DNA from: a virus | Strand: one strand, 5' to 3' | DNA: 48,188 nucleotides | Virus record (IMG/VR): IMGVR_UViG_3300036850_000122 | Span: 1-48,188 of that record | Part shown: piece by piece, positions 34,032 to 43,205 of the stretch | Numbering within the stretch: position 1 is the stretch's first letter | Layout: each line of letters begins with the position of its first letter | The notes under the pieces: generated by a model | The model's database searches: none | Seen by the model: only the letters and a program-made list of their open reading frames with translations | Told to the model about the DNA's origin: nothing | Program-made: the position numbers and the translations under genes

Positions 34032-35576
34032 ATGCCATTCATTGAGCTGGTGGCGCAGCGCCGTCCGCCGACTCCGCCCCCGGGCATGCAGCCGCCGGAA
34101 AACGCCAAAGAGTGGTTCCGTATCGAGAACAACGCCGACGACGCGGACACCACGGACGTGCTGATCTACTCCAGCATCGGCGGCTGGTTCGGCATGTGGG
34201 CCGACGAATTCATCGAAGAACTCGGCGCCGTCGCCACAAAGAACATCAACATCCGGCTGAACTCCCCCGGCGGTTCGGTTTTCGACGGAATTGCCATCGC
34301 CAATGCGATCCGCAGCCACCCTGCGAACGTCACCGTATACGTCGACTCCCTGGCCGCCTCGATCGCGTCGGTGATCGCCCTGGCAGGCGACCGCCTGGTG
34401 ATGATGCCACAGTCGCAAATAATGGTGCATAACGCCTCGGGCGCCTGCTATGGCGACGCCACCGAGATGACGAAGATGGCCGATCTGCTGGACAAGCAGT
34501 CCCGCAACATCGCCGAAGCCTACGCCCAGCACACCGGCCGCCCCCTGGCCGAGTGGCAGGACTACATGGCCGACGAAACCTGGTTCACCGCCGAGGAAGC
34601 CGTCACCGCGGGCCTGGCCGACGAGGTCATGCCGATGCGCCCCAAGAAGGGCGAAGAGGCAGAAGACCCCGCCGCTGTCGGCGCCGAGCTGAACCGGGCC
34701 TGGGATCTGTCCATGTACAACTACGCGGGCCGCGAGGCAGCTCCCGCGCCGGTCATCCCCGAGAAGCAGACGCTCGTCCCGGGCGCAGTCATCACCGCTT
34801 CGGCACTGCGGGAGCTGTCCACGGTTCCCGCCGAGCCGATCGTCAAGGCCGACGTCAGGGGCGTTGACGCAGTTGTCCTGGACGTGATCCGGGACATGGT
34901 GCGCCAGGCCGTGCGCGACGAACTCGCCGTCATCGAAGGCACCGCCTGCCCATCCCACTCCACCGCCGTCAAGGACGGCACCTGGGACGCGGGCGCCAAC
35001 GAAGGCCACCTCCCCTCACCGGTCCCGGTGGCGACGGTGAAGAAGATGTACGCCTACTACGACGAGGAAAAGGTCGAGGACGGCGCCGTGCCCAAGAGCG
35101 CGGCCAAGCTCCCCCACCACTTCGTCTCCTCTGATGGCACTCCCGGCGCCGCCTCCGTCAACGGTGTGCGCAACGCGCTGGCCCGTCTGCCACAGACACA
35201 GGGACTGTCCGACGCCGAACGCAAGGCGGCCGAAGCCCATCTGCGAAGCCACCTCAACGCCTACGGCGGCGACGAAGACAACCACGATGGCCACGACCCC
35301 ATCGCCGCGGACGAAACCGAGGACGCACAGCCGGACGACGCCCCGGCTGCACCACCCCCCGAAGATCCCGGCGAAGAGCAGCAGGCCCCATCCGACGAGA
35401 CGGACCCGCCGCCCATCGAGCAGCACGCGCCGGAGGAGATCCCGCCGGACGACGGTGACCACGTCACCGAAACCCATGACGAAGCCGACGACTGGAACAC
35501 CGTCGTCGGCTTTCTTTCTGCCCCCACGTCACCCAGCGCGGATGACGTGTTCGCCACGCTCAAGGAGGCATGGTAA
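34032..35576 (+). CDS. ClpP-type prohead protease with C-terminal scaffold-like region (514 aa)
   Basis: Residues about 40-205 are a ClpP-like head-maturation protease: LNSPGGSVFDGIAIANAI, catalytic Ser110 (VDSLAASIAS), His133 (MVHNASG), Asp181 (MADETWF). Residues 205-350 are a linker; residues about 320-420 (KLPHHFVSSDGTPGAASVNG, AHLRSHLNAYGG) form a domain often fused to phage proteases or capsid proteins; the last 90 residues are acidic and Pro-rich, as in internal scaffolds. It cleaves scaffold and capsid precursors. The stop overlaps the capsid gene start. Confidence 0.88.
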   Translation: MPFIELVAQRRPPTPPPGMQPPENAKEWFRIENNADDADTTDVLIYSSIGGWFGMWADEFIEELGAVATKNINIRLNSPGGSVFDGIAIANAIRSHPANVTVYVDSLAASIASVIALAGDRLVMMPQSQIMVHNASGACYGDATEMTKMADLLDKQSRNIAEAYAQHTGRPLAEWQDYMADETWFTAEEAVTAGLADEVMPMRPKKGEEAEDPAAVGAELNRAWDLSMYNYAGREAAPAPVIPEKQTLVPGAVITASALRELSTVPAEPIVKADVRGVDAVVLDVIRDMVRQAVRDELAVIEGTACPSHSTAVKDGTWDAGANEGHLPSPVPVATVKKMYAYYDEEKVEDGAVPKSAAKLPHHFVSSDGTPGAASVNGVRNALARLPQTQGLSDAERKAAEAHLRSHLNAYGGDEDNHDGHDPIAADETEDAQPDDAPAAPPPEDPGEEQQAPSDETDPPPIEQHAPEEIPPDDGDHVTETHDEADDWNTVVGFLSAPTSPSADDVFATLKEAW

Positions 35577-36937
35577 TGGCGACTCCAGTCATTCCGCGCA
35601 ATGACAACGAACTCGAAGAGATGTTCAACGACAAGGCCACCCTCACCGAGGTCGCCGCGTCGCGTACGTCCCTTCTGGACTTCGTCAAGGCGTATGCGGG
35701 CCAGTTCAACAAGGCCACCAACGGCGACCTCGACGCCCAGATCGAGGCGGCCGTCCAGGACGGCCTCATCAAGTACATCGCCGCACAGGGCTCCACCGAC
35801 GCGAAGGGCGACGCCAAGCGCCTCGACCTGCGCCCCGCATCCTCGACGAAGCACGCGCGGATCGCGGACAAGTACAACCCCAACGCCCCCGGCGCGAAGC
35901 TGGACGCCATGTTCCCGGACGTCCGGGACTTCATGAAGGCGATCTGGCACGGCACCCGCTCCTCCGACGCGGTGGCCGCGCAGCACCAGATCAAGGAGAT
36001 CATGAACTCCTTCGGCAGCAACGTGCCTGCCGACGGCGGATTCCTGATCCCCGAGTACCTGCGCTCCGAGCTGCTCCGCGTCGCCCTGGAAAAGGCGGTT
36101 GTACGCCCCCGGGCCCGCGTGGTCCCGATGGAAACACTCACCGTTCCTTTCCCGATGATCGACACGACCTCCAACGCGTCGAACATCTACGGCGGTGTCA
36201 CCGCGTACTGGACGGAAGAGGCGGCCTCTCTCACCGACTCCTCGCCGACGTTCGGCCGCGTCAAGCTCGAAGCCAAGAAGTTGACCGCGTACTCGGAAAT
36301 CCCGAACGAACTGTTCGCGGACTCCATCATCTCGCTGCAGATGTTCATCAACGAGATCTTCCCCGAGGCCATCGCCTGGTTCGAAGACATCGCCTTCATC
36401 GACGGCAGCGGCGTCGGTGAGCCCCTCGGCTTCCAGAACGGCTCGGCGGTCGTCTCCGTCGCCAAGGAAACCGGCCAGGCAGCCGCGACCATCGTGTGGG
36501 AAAACATCGTCAAGATGTACTCCCGCATGCTCCCGAGTTCCCTGAACTCGGCGGTGTGGCTGGCACACATCGACACGTTCCCGGAGCTGGCGACCATGTC
36601 GCTCTCCGTCGGCACCGGCGGCTCCGCGATCTGGCTGAACAACGGCGTCGGCGGCCCCCCGATGACCATCCTCGGCCGTCCGGTGATGTTCACCGAGAAG
36701 GCAGAGACCCTGGGCACCGCGGGTGACATCCAGTTCGTCGACTTCTCATATTATCTGATCGGCGACCGCCAGGCCATCCAGGCGGACACGTCGCCGCACT
36801 ACAGGTTCCAAAACGACCAGAGCACCATCCGCTTTATCGAGAGGGTAGACGGGCGCCCGTGGATCCAGTCTGCGATCACTCCTCAGACTGGTAGCAACAC
36901 TTTGTCGCCTTTCGTCCAGCTCCAGACTCGCAGCTGA
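35576..36937 (+). CDS. Major capsid protein, HK97 fold (453 aa)
   Basis: ATG 7 nt after AAGGAGG, overlapping the protease stop by 1 nt. Residues 1-150 are a helical, charged region that is probably removed or acts as scaffold; then comes the HK97 core: ADGGFLIPEYLRSELLRVAL, VRPRARVVPMETLTVPFP, TAYSEIPNELFADSIISLQM, FEDIAFIDGSGVGEPLGFQN, and GRPVMFTEKAETLGTAGD, FVDFSYYLIGDRQAI. Length and order fit. The most abundant structural protein expected. Confidence 0.92.
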   Translation: MATPVIPRNDNELEEMFNDKATLTEVAASRTSLLDFVKAYAGQFNKATNGDLDAQIEAAVQDGLIKYIAAQGSTDAKGDAKRLDLRPASSTKHARIADKYNPNAPGAKLDAMFPDVRDFMKAIWHGTRSSDAVAAQHQIKEIMNSFGSNVPADGGFLIPEYLRSELLRVALEKAVVRPRARVVPMETLTVPFPMIDTTSNASNIYGGVTAYWTEEAASLTDSSPTFGRVKLEAKKLTAYSEIPNELFADSIISLQMFINEIFPEAIAWFEDIAFIDGSGVGEPLGFQNGSAVVSVAKETGQAAATIVWENIVKMYSRMLPSSLNSAVWLAHIDTFPELATMSLSVGTGGSAIWLNNGVGGPPMTILGRPVMFTEKAETLGTAGDIQFVDFSYYLIGDRQAIQADTSPHYRFQNDQSTIRFIERVDGRPWIQSAITPQTGSNTLSPFVQLQTRS

Positions 36938-36957
36938 CGCTAGCATATCATGGCTGA

Positions 36958-37674
36958 GTGACGAACAGAAAATGCCCTGACGGGTGCACCTGTGGGCGCC
37001 ACAGGCCGAAGAAATGCCCACCGTTTTGCGGGTGCCGCAGGCACATGGACCACCGCAAACAGCAGCTCTCTCCCGCCAAGATCATGGAGAGAGCTGCTGA
37101 TTACCCGCATCGCACTCCAGACGGTGACCTCACCAAGACGTTCATATCGTGGCGGTCGATGATCCAACGCTGTTCCAACCCCCGAGAGACGGCATACGAC
37201 CGCTACGGTGGGCGAGGGATCTACGTCTGCAGTCGCTGGCAGGGGCTCGACGGCTTCAAGAACTTTCTTGAAGACATGGGCGAGCGCCCTGCCGGACTCA
37301 CGCTCGACCGCATCGACAACGACGGACCGTATGAGCCGTCGAACTGCCGGTGGGCGACGCGATCTGAGCAGCAACGGAACAAGAGTCCGTTTCCCAAAGA
37401 ACGCTGCTCACGTGATCACCTATTCAGCGAGGTGGGCACGTATCCGCTGAGCAATGGGGGCCGTCAATGCCGCCAATGTGCTATTGACCGGGCGAAAGCA
37501 CGTGACGCCGCACAGGACAAACAGCGGCGCTACCGCTTGACAGCGCGTGATGTGGCCTGGATCCGTACCAACCACGGCAGGGTCAAGCAGAAAGACATGG
37601 TGGAACTCTTCAACGTATCGAAGAGAACCATCAAGCACGCGGCCGAAGGAACAGGCCGGTTCAGGGACATATAA
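36958..37674 (+). CDS. HNH-like homing endonuclease (238 aa)
   Basis: GTG start without a good ribosome-binding site. N-terminal Cys cluster (CPDGCTCGRHRPKKCPPFCG), then the family motifs SWRSMIQRCSNP, YGGRGIYVCSRW, LEDMGERPAGLTLDRIDN, NCRWATRSEQQRNK, a second Cys pair and a C-terminal HTH-like helix (MVELFNVSKRTIKHAAEG). Such genes move between phages and sit between structural genes, as here between capsid and the next module. A paralogue is at 45421. Followed by a strong terminator. Confidence 0.8.
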   Translation: MTNRKCPDGCTCGRHRPKKCPPFCGCRRHMDHRKQQLSPAKIMERAADYPHRTPDGDLTKTFISWRSMIQRCSNPRETAYDRYGGRGIYVCSRWQGLDGFKNFLEDMGERPAGLTLDRIDNDGPYEPSNCRWATRSEQQRNKSPFPKERCSRDHLFSEVGTYPLSNGGRQCRQCAIDRAKARDAAQDKQRRYRLTARDVAWIRTNHGRVKQKDMVELFNVSKRTIKHAAEGTGRFRDI

Positions 37675-37687
37675 GTCCCCCAAGACG

Positions 37688-37717
37688 AAGGACCCCGGCA
37701 CCCCCGGGGTCCTTTTT
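37688..37717 (+). terminator. Intrinsic terminator within the late region
   Basis: AAGGACCCCGG (37688-37698) pairs with CCGGGGTCCTT (37704-37714), followed by a T-run. It lies just past the endonuclease gene and before the next structural genes. Confidence 0.85.
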
Positions 37718-37833
37718 CATGCCACTTTGCGCTGTGGCACGCACAGCCCCGGGGCGCATTCACACCCAATCCGGGGCCACGGACGCGGCGGCATTCATAC
37801 CCCACCGTGCCTGGCACTCCCTAGGAGATCAAG

Positions 37834-38355
37834 ATGACCACTGGCGCGTTTGGCCTGGGCAAGTCTTTTGACATTGTCTCGGGCATTGTTCCCGTCAACC
37901 TCAACACGGCTGGCAACACCGGCGAGCGTGTTCACATGAAGGACTGCCGCGCGATCAGCATCGTCGTTTTCGCGTCGATCGGCACGGCTGGTTCGGACCT
38001 CGCGGTCGACGTGCAGGAGGCCAATGCGGCCACTGGTGGCACGATCCGTGACCTGGACATCGTCACCAAGTACTACATCAAGGACGCGCTGTCCCTGACG
38101 TCGGCGACCACGTGGGCGGAGATCTCGCAGTCCGCGGCTTCCGAGATCAGTGACACCGGCGGTGCCGGTACCTCCGCTGAGCACTCGCAGATCGTCGTCA
38201 TCGATGTCCGCGCCGAGCAGCTTTCGGACGGTTACGAGTGGCTGTCGGTGAACGTCCCTCAGCCGGGTGCTACCAAGCTGGGCTGCGCGTTCTACATCCG
38301 TCATGGCCTCGAAGTGATGCGCAAGCCGCAGAACCTCGCCGACCCGAACGCCTGA
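37834..38355 (+). CDS. Structural protein after capsid, unknown (173 aa)
   Basis: ATG after AGGAG. The chain is beta-rich with many Ala, Thr, Gly (VNLNTAGNTGERVHMKDCRA, SIVVFASIGTAGSDLAVDV, IVVIDVRAEQLSDGYEW). Position after the capsid gene suggests a decoration or head-accessory protein. The codon style with G and T in third positions begins here and lasts to about 40400. A 159-bp gap upstream may hold a promoter past the terminator. Confidence 0.65.
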   Translation: MTTGAFGLGKSFDIVSGIVPVNLNTAGNTGERVHMKDCRAISIVVFASIGTAGSDLAVDVQEANAATGGTIRDLDIVTKYYIKDALSLTSATTWAEISQSAASEISDTGGAGTSAEHSQIVVIDVRAEQLSDGYEWLSVNVPQPGATKLGCAFYIRHGLEVMRKPQNLADPNA

Positions 38356-38370
38356 TTGGGGCTGTGATCC

Positions 38371-38832
38371 ATGTCTACTGTTCTCCAGGGCGACCAGCTG
38401 CGGAACATTCGGCTCGGTAGTGCGCCGGTCTCCAAGGCGACCGGTGCCATCACCGGCAACCCGACAACCGCTTTGTTCACCATCGCTGGTGGGCATGTCC
38501 TGATCACCGGTGTGTGGGGTGAGGTCACCACGGCCCTCACCACGGACTCCGGTACGTACGCGCTCCAGGCGAACCCGACCACGGGTGACACCCAGACGAT
38601 CGTGACGGCCACGGACCTCGGTACGACCGACACCGCCGTGGGCTCGATGATCGGCCTGGACCAGGGCACCACCGCCGCGACCAAGTTCCTGCGGGGTGGC
38701 CGTATCGACCTGAACGCCGTGGTGACCACGGGTCAGATCGAGTTCGTGGGTGCTGCGTCCGCGAATGGTGCCATCACGTTCTACGTGACCTGGGTTCCGC
38801 TGACCACTGGTGCCACTCTGGTGGCTGCCTGA
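38371..38832 (+). CDS. Structural paralogue 1 of 3 (153 aa)
   Basis: First of three tandem related genes. Shared core: ALFTIAGGHVLITGVWGEVT, then PTTGDTQTIVTATDLGTTDT, VGSM, and the end VTWVPLTTGATLVAA. All-beta with Gly-rich turns, no Cys. Probably a head decoration or minor structural protein made in many copies. The stop overlaps the next start by 1 nt (TGATG). Confidence 0.7.
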   Translation: MSTVLQGDQLRNIRLGSAPVSKATGAITGNPTTALFTIAGGHVLITGVWGEVTTALTTDSGTYALQANPTTGDTQTIVTATDLGTTDTAVGSMIGLDQGTTAATKFLRGGRIDLNAVVTTGQIEFVGAASANGAITFYVTWVPLTTGATLVAA

Positions 38833-39287
38833 TGAGCACTCTGGTTCCTGGATCTGACGTTCGTCAGATGAACTTTGGTTACCGTGAGTCGAAGTCGACG
38901 GGCACCCTGGCCGCCAGCACCATTTCCCTTTTCACGGTGGCGGGCGGCCGGGTGGCCATCACATCGATTTATGGCATCGTGACTACGGCCGTCACAGTGG
39001 CGAACTCCTACAAGCTGCAGTTCAATCCGACCACGGGTACCACCGTGGACCTGGTGGCCGCCTCTGACATCGGTACCACCGATACGCCCGTTGGTGACAT
39101 CCTCACCTTCACCGGTGATGTGGGCGGCGCCACCATGGTGCGTGGTGGCGCGGGTGAAACCCTGCGCGCGCCGATCGTCCTGACCATCGGCGACATCGAG
39201 TCGGTGTCCGCCGGTACTGACGGTGTCATCAACTGGGTGGTCACCTGGATCCCGCTGGACGACGGCGCTTCGCTGGTGGCGGCCTGA
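38832..39287 (+). CDS. Structural paralogue 2 of 3 (151 aa)
   Basis: Shares SLFTVAGGRVAITSIYGIVT, FNPTTGTTVDLVAASDIGTT, and the end VTWIPLDDGASLVAA with its neighbours. Slightly shorter loops. The three genes are in tandem without gaps, which points to duplication followed by divergence. Likely role as for paralogue 1. Confidence 0.7.
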   Translation: MSTLVPGSDVRQMNFGYRESKSTGTLAASTISLFTVAGGRVAITSIYGIVTTAVTVANSYKLQFNPTTGTTVDLVAASDIGTTDTPVGDILTFTGDVGGATMVRGGAGETLRAPIVLTIGDIESVSAGTDGVINWVVTWIPLDDGASLVAA

Positions 39288-39288
39288 G

Positions 39289-39747
39289 ATGAGTGTCATC
39301 CTCAGGGCCGCTGGGCCTTTGGGACGGGTGGTGGAAAGGGCTACGGCTGTGCTCCCGCAGAGCACGGCGGGGGCCCTTTTCACGATCGCGGGCGGCCGGG
39401 TCCTGGTGACGTCGGTTGTCGGCGAGGTGACCACCGTCATCCAGACCCAGGCGGATGCCACGAAGCTCACGTTCGATCCGACCGATGCCGGTGCCACGCA
39501 GGATCTGTGTGCAACGACCGACATCACTGCGGACGCGGTCGGCACGATGTATTCCATTACTGGCACGCCGGGCACCGTTTTGCAGGATGCACTCAATTTC
39601 TTGCCGAGTAACAAGGTGCTGGCGCAGCCGCTGATTCTGAAGCCGGGCAGTGTCCTGCTGGACTGTGCTGGGTCCAATACCGGTTCGGTGAAGTGGACGC
39701 TGGCCTATTGGCCCATTGACACCGGCGCGACGGTTGTCGCTGCCTGA
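39289..39747 (+). CDS. Structural paralogue 3 of 3 (152 aa)
   Basis: ATG at 39289, 1 nt past the previous stop. Shares GALFTIAGGRVLVTSVVGEV, FDPTDAGATQDLCATTDITA and the end LAYWPIDTGATVVAA. It differs by two Cys (DLCATT, LLDCAGS) that the others lack, and by the N-terminus (MSVILRAAGPLGRVVERATA). Could form a heteromer with the other two. Confidence 0.7.
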   Translation: MSVILRAAGPLGRVVERATAVLPQSTAGALFTIAGGRVLVTSVVGEVTTVIQTQADATKLTFDPTDAGATQDLCATTDITADAVGTMYSITGTPGTVLQDALNFLPSNKVLAQPLILKPGSVLLDCAGSNTGSVKWTLAYWPIDTGATVVAA

Positions 39748-39767
39748 TCAACCACCTCGGAGTTTTG

Positions 39768-40400
39768 ATGCCTGCCAACTTGCGGACGTGCGCCGACTGT
39801 ACGACGGCATATGCGCTCGATCTGTTGACCTGTCCGCACTGCGGCAGCAGCAACTTCGTGGACGAGGGGGGAGCTGTAATGAAGCGGTTTCCCCTCTTCG
39901 TCTCCCTGTCCTGTGACAGCTGCGGGCGTGGCCCCTGGACTGTGCGGCTTCAGTCCGTGACATCCGGGCTGATTGAACTTCCGACACTGGCCTGCTCCTC
40001 GTGCGGTTGCCGGGTGCCGGTCACCTGGCCTCCCGAGGAGGAGCCGATGTCTCCCAAGATCACCGCTCATGGCGGTGCCACGAACGCTCGCGACGCGGAC
40101 GTCTCCCCGGCTGCGGACGCGAGCCAGCCCCAGGCCGTAGCCGAGGACGGCCTGGGGCGTCCAACTTCTGATGCTCAGGAGCCTGTTACCACCTTGCAGG
40201 AGGCCATGCCGGGCGATGCGCTGCCGGAGGTTGCAGAGTCGGCGTACACCGCAGACTCCGTGCCGTTGCCGCTGGTCAAGGACTACGAGTCGATGACGCT
40301 GGCCGAGCTCCGCGAGGAGGCCACCGGCCGCGACGTTCCCTCCTATGGCACCAAGGCGCAGATCGCTGAGCGTCTGCGTGAGGCCGACACCGAGGAGTAG
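39768..40400 (+). CDS. Zinc-ribbon and SAP-domain protein (210 aa)
   Basis: Start ATG after GGAG. The N-terminal 90 residues have three CxxC pairs (CADCTTAY, CPHCGSS, LSCDSCGRGPW, LACSSCGCRVP) forming zinc ribbons. Residues 95-165 are an acidic, Ala-rich linker; residues about 172-208 (YESMTLAELREEATGRDVPS, KAQIAERLREA) form a SAP-like helix-extended-helix that binds DNA or a partner. Similar SAP or Rho-N proteins sit after the capsid in many actinophages. Confidence 0.7.
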   Translation: MPANLRTCADCTTAYALDLLTCPHCGSSNFVDEGGAVMKRFPLFVSLSCDSCGRGPWTVRLQSVTSGLIELPTLACSSCGCRVPVTWPPEEEPMSPKITAHGGATNARDADVSPAADASQPQAVAEDGLGRPTSDAQEPVTTLQEAMPGDALPEVAESAYTADSVPLPLVKDYESMTLAELREEATGRDVPSYGTKAQIAERLREADTEE

Positions 40401-40403
40401 TCC

Positions 40404-40583
40404 GTGTCCTGGGAGCAGATGCTGAGCATCGTCACGGAAGCCGTCGGCTACCAGGAGCGTGAGCGTACTGATCCGCCTCTGGCATGCCCTTTCGACGGTG
40501 AGCCCCTGCGTTCGTCACCCGACGGCGGTCTGTTTTGTCTGCTCGGGAACTACGAGTGGCCCAGGCAGCCGCGCATCATCTGA
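40404..40583 (+). CDS. Small zinc-ribbon-like protein (59 aa, GTG start)
   Basis: GTG after GAGGAG. VSWEQMLSIVTEAVGYQERE, then CPFDGEPLRSSPDGGLFCLL: the pattern WE..L.I..EA plus CP.DGEPL...PDG..(F/Y)C is familiar from many actinophages near head genes, where it may help assembly. Two Cys, so zinc would need other ligands. Confidence 0.7.
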   Translation: MSWEQMLSIVTEAVGYQERERTDPPLACPFDGEPLRSSPDGGLFCLLGNYEWPRQPRII

Positions 40584-40598
40584 TCGAGGGGGTCACTG

Positions 40599-41567
40599 GT
40601 GACCATCAATACGGTAACCGATCTCCGTAATACCGATGCGGGACAGACGGCTTTCACGGTCCGGCAGAACCCGGTCGGCGGGTCTACCGCTTGCCACGCT
40701 GTCCAGGTCACCCAGGCGGCGACGGCCGGGGACGGCGCAGGTGTCAACGTTGTCTCCAACAACACCAGTTCCCCCGCGGTCCGGGTCAAGGCGGCCGGTC
40801 CGCTGGTGCAGTTGTACGACGCCAGCAACATTCTCAAGTTCGAGATCAGCAACGGTGGCGCTATCACTACGGTCAGCGGTATCACGCTGACGGGTGCGAT
40901 CAGTGCGACCACCCTCACGTCCACCGGCGCCACGTCGGTGGGCACCACGCTGGCGGTGACGGGTGCAACGACGCTGACGGGTGCACTCTCCGGTAGTAGT
41001 GCGACGTTCAGCACCACCCTGGGCGTCACAGGCGCCACCACGTTGTCGACCGTGTCGACGTCAGGTGCGGCGACGCTGAACTCTGCCGCCGTGACCAACA
41101 ACGCTACGGTGGGCGGCACCCTGGGCGTGACGGGCACGACGACGGTGGCGGCTGTGAACGCGTCCGGGAATATCACAGTGACCGGTGCGGACCTGCAGAT
41201 CAACGGCACCAACAAGGCCTACCGGTTCCGCCGCGGCGGTGGCGGCCTGGACCTCGAAGCCACCGGCGCCGACCTGGTCGTCTCCAACTGGTCGGGGACG
41301 AACTTCAACGGGACACAGCGCTCCTACTTCCGCCTGTCCGCCGATGCGCAGAATGTGCAGGTCGCGGGCAAGGTCGAGTTCGTGGACGCCCTGTACGGGG
41401 CGACGAAGCACGTTCTGGACGGCGCCGCCAACACCATCGGCTTCTTCGGTACCGCAGCGGCGGCCAAGCAGACGGTGTCCGGAGCGAAGGGCGGCAACGC
41501 CGCACTCGCCTCGCTGCTGACAGCGCTCGTCGCCTATGGGCTCATCACGGACTCGACGTCGGCATGA
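40599..41567 (+). CDS. Fibre-like protein with Thr/Gly/Ala repeats (322 aa)
   Basis: GTG after GAGGGGG. Residues about 90-205 are repeats of a TLTGA-, TTL-V-GATTL-like unit (for example TLTGATTLTGALSGSS by similarity), typical of trimeric beta-helical fibres. The N-terminal part (TINTVTDLRNTDAGQTAFTV) and C-terminal part (AAKQTVSGAKGGNAALASLL) frame it. Between head and connector genes it could be a head fibre. The stop overlaps the next start. Confidence 0.7.
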   Translation: MTINTVTDLRNTDAGQTAFTVRQNPVGGSTACHAVQVTQAATAGDGAGVNVVSNNTSSPAVRVKAAGPLVQLYDASNILKFEISNGGAITTVSGITLTGAISATTLTSTGATSVGTTLAVTGATTLTGALSGSSATFSTTLGVTGATTLSTVSTSGAATLNSAAVTNNATVGGTLGVTGTTTVAAVNASGNITVTGADLQINGTNKAYRFRRGGGGLDLEATGADLVVSNWSGTNFNGTQRSYFRLSADAQNVQVAGKVEFVDALYGATKHVLDGAANTIGFFGTAAAAKQTVSGAKGGNAALASLLTALVAYGLITDSTSA

Positions 41568-41710
41568 GTGATCTGTCGGTCGAGGACTTCAAGAACATTC
41601 TTCTGGACCTGTATCTGGTGCAGCGCGAGAACGCCGAGCTGAGGGGCGAACTTGCGCTGCTCAAGCAGCCCCATCTCCTAGCAGAAGAGCGTGCAGACGA
41701 GGAGGTCTGA
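41564..41710 (+). CDS. Coiled-coil small protein (48 aa)
   Basis: ATGA overlap with the fibre-like gene. MSDLSVEDFKNILLDLYLVQ, then RENAELRGELALLKQPHLLA: one acidic amphipathic helix with heptad repeats, so a small dimeric or trimeric coiled coil. Probably partners the fibre-like protein. Function unknown. Confidence 0.65.
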   Translation: MSDLSVEDFKNILLDLYLVQRENAELRGELALLKQPHLLAEERADEEV

Positions 41711-42787
41711 ATGACCATCACGACCCCCGTCTACACCACCCGTGAAATCATCAAGCGGGCCCTGGACCAGGGCGAGATTTCGCGGAACAACCGGAACATC
41801 GACCGGTGCATCGAATCGGCGTCCCGGAATGCGGAGGGCCTGTGCCACCGCATCTTCTACCCGCGGATCGCCACGAAGTACTTCGACTGGCCCAACGACC
41901 AGGGCACTCTGCCCTGGCGGCTGTGGCTGGACGACCAGGATCTGATATCCGTCACCACGCTGTCCTCGGGCGGCACCACGATCCCCGCAGCCAACTACAA
42001 CCTGGAACCGAACACCACGGGCCCCCCGTACACCCGGCTGGAAATCAACATCGGCACCAGCTCGGCGTTCGGAGGCGGCTCCACGCACCAGCGCGACATC
42101 ACCATCACCGGGCTGTGGGGATCCACCGACGACCACGTCAGCACGGGCACCGTCGCCGAGGCCCTCGACGCCACGGAGACCGGGGTCGACGTGTCGGCCG
42201 CCGCATCCGTCGACATCGGGGTGGGCTCCATCCTGAAGGTCGATACGGAGCGGATGCTGGTGACCGACCGGGCCCAGCTGAGCACCGGGCAGACCGTCGG
42301 CGGCACCGGACTGACCACGAACAAGAACTCCCAGGCGCTGACCGTCGCCGACGGCACGCAGTTCGCCGTCGACGAGGCGCTGCTCATCGAGAGTGAACGC
42401 GTCCTGGTCACCGACATCGCAGGCAACGTGCTCACCGTCGAGCGGGCTTTTGACGGGTCCACCATCGCCGCCCACGCGGCGGGCGTCACCATCTACGCCC
42501 CGCGCACCCTCACCGTCACACGGGGGGCTCTGGGATCGACGGCGGCCACCCACCTGACCGGGGCCACCGTATCCGTGTGGCGGCCCCCCATGCCGGTGCG
42601 GCAGTACGTCGCCGCGGAAGCCATCCACGAACTGATGCAGGAACAGACCGGGTGGTTCCGCACCATGTCGGCGTCGTCGATCTTCGGCGGCACCGCCAAA
42701 CGGGCCGCCACCATCGAAGCCCTCATCGACTACCGCGACCAGCTGTACCAGACGCACGGCCGCAAGGCCCGCACCCGGGCCATCTGA
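41711..42787 (+). CDS. Head-tail connector / adaptor protein (358 aa)
   Basis: Begins MTITTPVYTTREIIKRALDQ and RNIDRCIESASRNAEGLCHR, the helical start typical of head-tail adaptors; the middle 200 residues are beta-rich insertions (VLVTDIAGNVLTVERAFDGS), and the C-terminus AEAIHELMQEQTGWFRTMSA, YRDQLYQTHGR closes the helical adaptor. Position after the head genes fits. Starts directly after the coiled-coil gene stop. Confidence 0.75.
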   Translation: MTITTPVYTTREIIKRALDQGEISRNNRNIDRCIESASRNAEGLCHRIFYPRIATKYFDWPNDQGTLPWRLWLDDQDLISVTTLSSGGTTIPAANYNLEPNTTGPPYTRLEINIGTSSAFGGGSTHQRDITITGLWGSTDDHVSTGTVAEALDATETGVDVSAAASVDIGVGSILKVDTERMLVTDRAQLSTGQTVGGTGLTTNKNSQALTVADGTQFAVDEALLIESERVLVTDIAGNVLTVERAFDGSTIAAHAAGVTIYAPRTLTVTRGALGSTAATHLTGATVSVWRPPMPVRQYVAAEAIHELMQEQTGWFRTMSASSIFGGTAKRAATIEALIDYRDQLYQTHGRKARTRAI

Positions 42788-42802
42788 ACGGGGAGCCGGG
42801 AC

Positions 42803-43195
42803 ATGTTCGAAATCAAGTTCAAGAGCCGCGTCCAGGGCCCCATCAGCTCCGGGCGGATGGCCCGTGACGCCGCGGCGTACTCCCATGACGTCGCCAGCGC
42901 GATCGCCGACTCCGCCAAGGACACGTGGCTGAACAATCTGCACAGCTCCATCCGTCACCAGACGCCGTACTACACCACGCAGATCCGCAAGCACGAGCTG
43001 ACGCCGACGCATTACCGCATCGACGACGGCGGCGTCATCTACGGCGACTGGCTTGAGTCCGGTGCTTATACACCCCGCCGCAGGTTCGAGGGCTACCGCG
43101 CCCAGGAACGCTCCGAGGCCGAGGTGCAGGCCAAACGCGGCAACATCTCCCGCCGCATCCTGCGCCGCTACCGCTCCAGCGGACGACTGATCTGA
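42803..43195 (+). CDS. Head-tail joining protein candidate (130 aa)
   Basis: MFEIKFKSRVQGPISSGRMA, then TPYYTTQIRKHELTPTHYRI, GDWLESGAYTPRRRFEGYRA and a basic end. Order and size suggest a protein of the HK97 gp10-like type or a neck component. The assignment rests mainly on position between the adaptor and the tail-terminator candidate. Confidence 0.55.
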   Translation: MFEIKFKSRVQGPISSGRMARDAAAYSHDVASAIADSAKDTWLNNLHSSIRHQTPYYTTQIRKHELTPTHYRIDDGGVIYGDWLESGAYTPRRRFEGYRAQERSEAEVQAKRGNISRRILRRYRSSGRLI

Positions 43196-43205
43196 AGGAG
43201 CCGGG

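Noticed and set aside
36958-37674. Group I intron or intein around the endonuclease gene
   Set aside because: The capsid gene before it ends normally with a stop and the next gene starts fresh; no split exons or intein motifs are seen.
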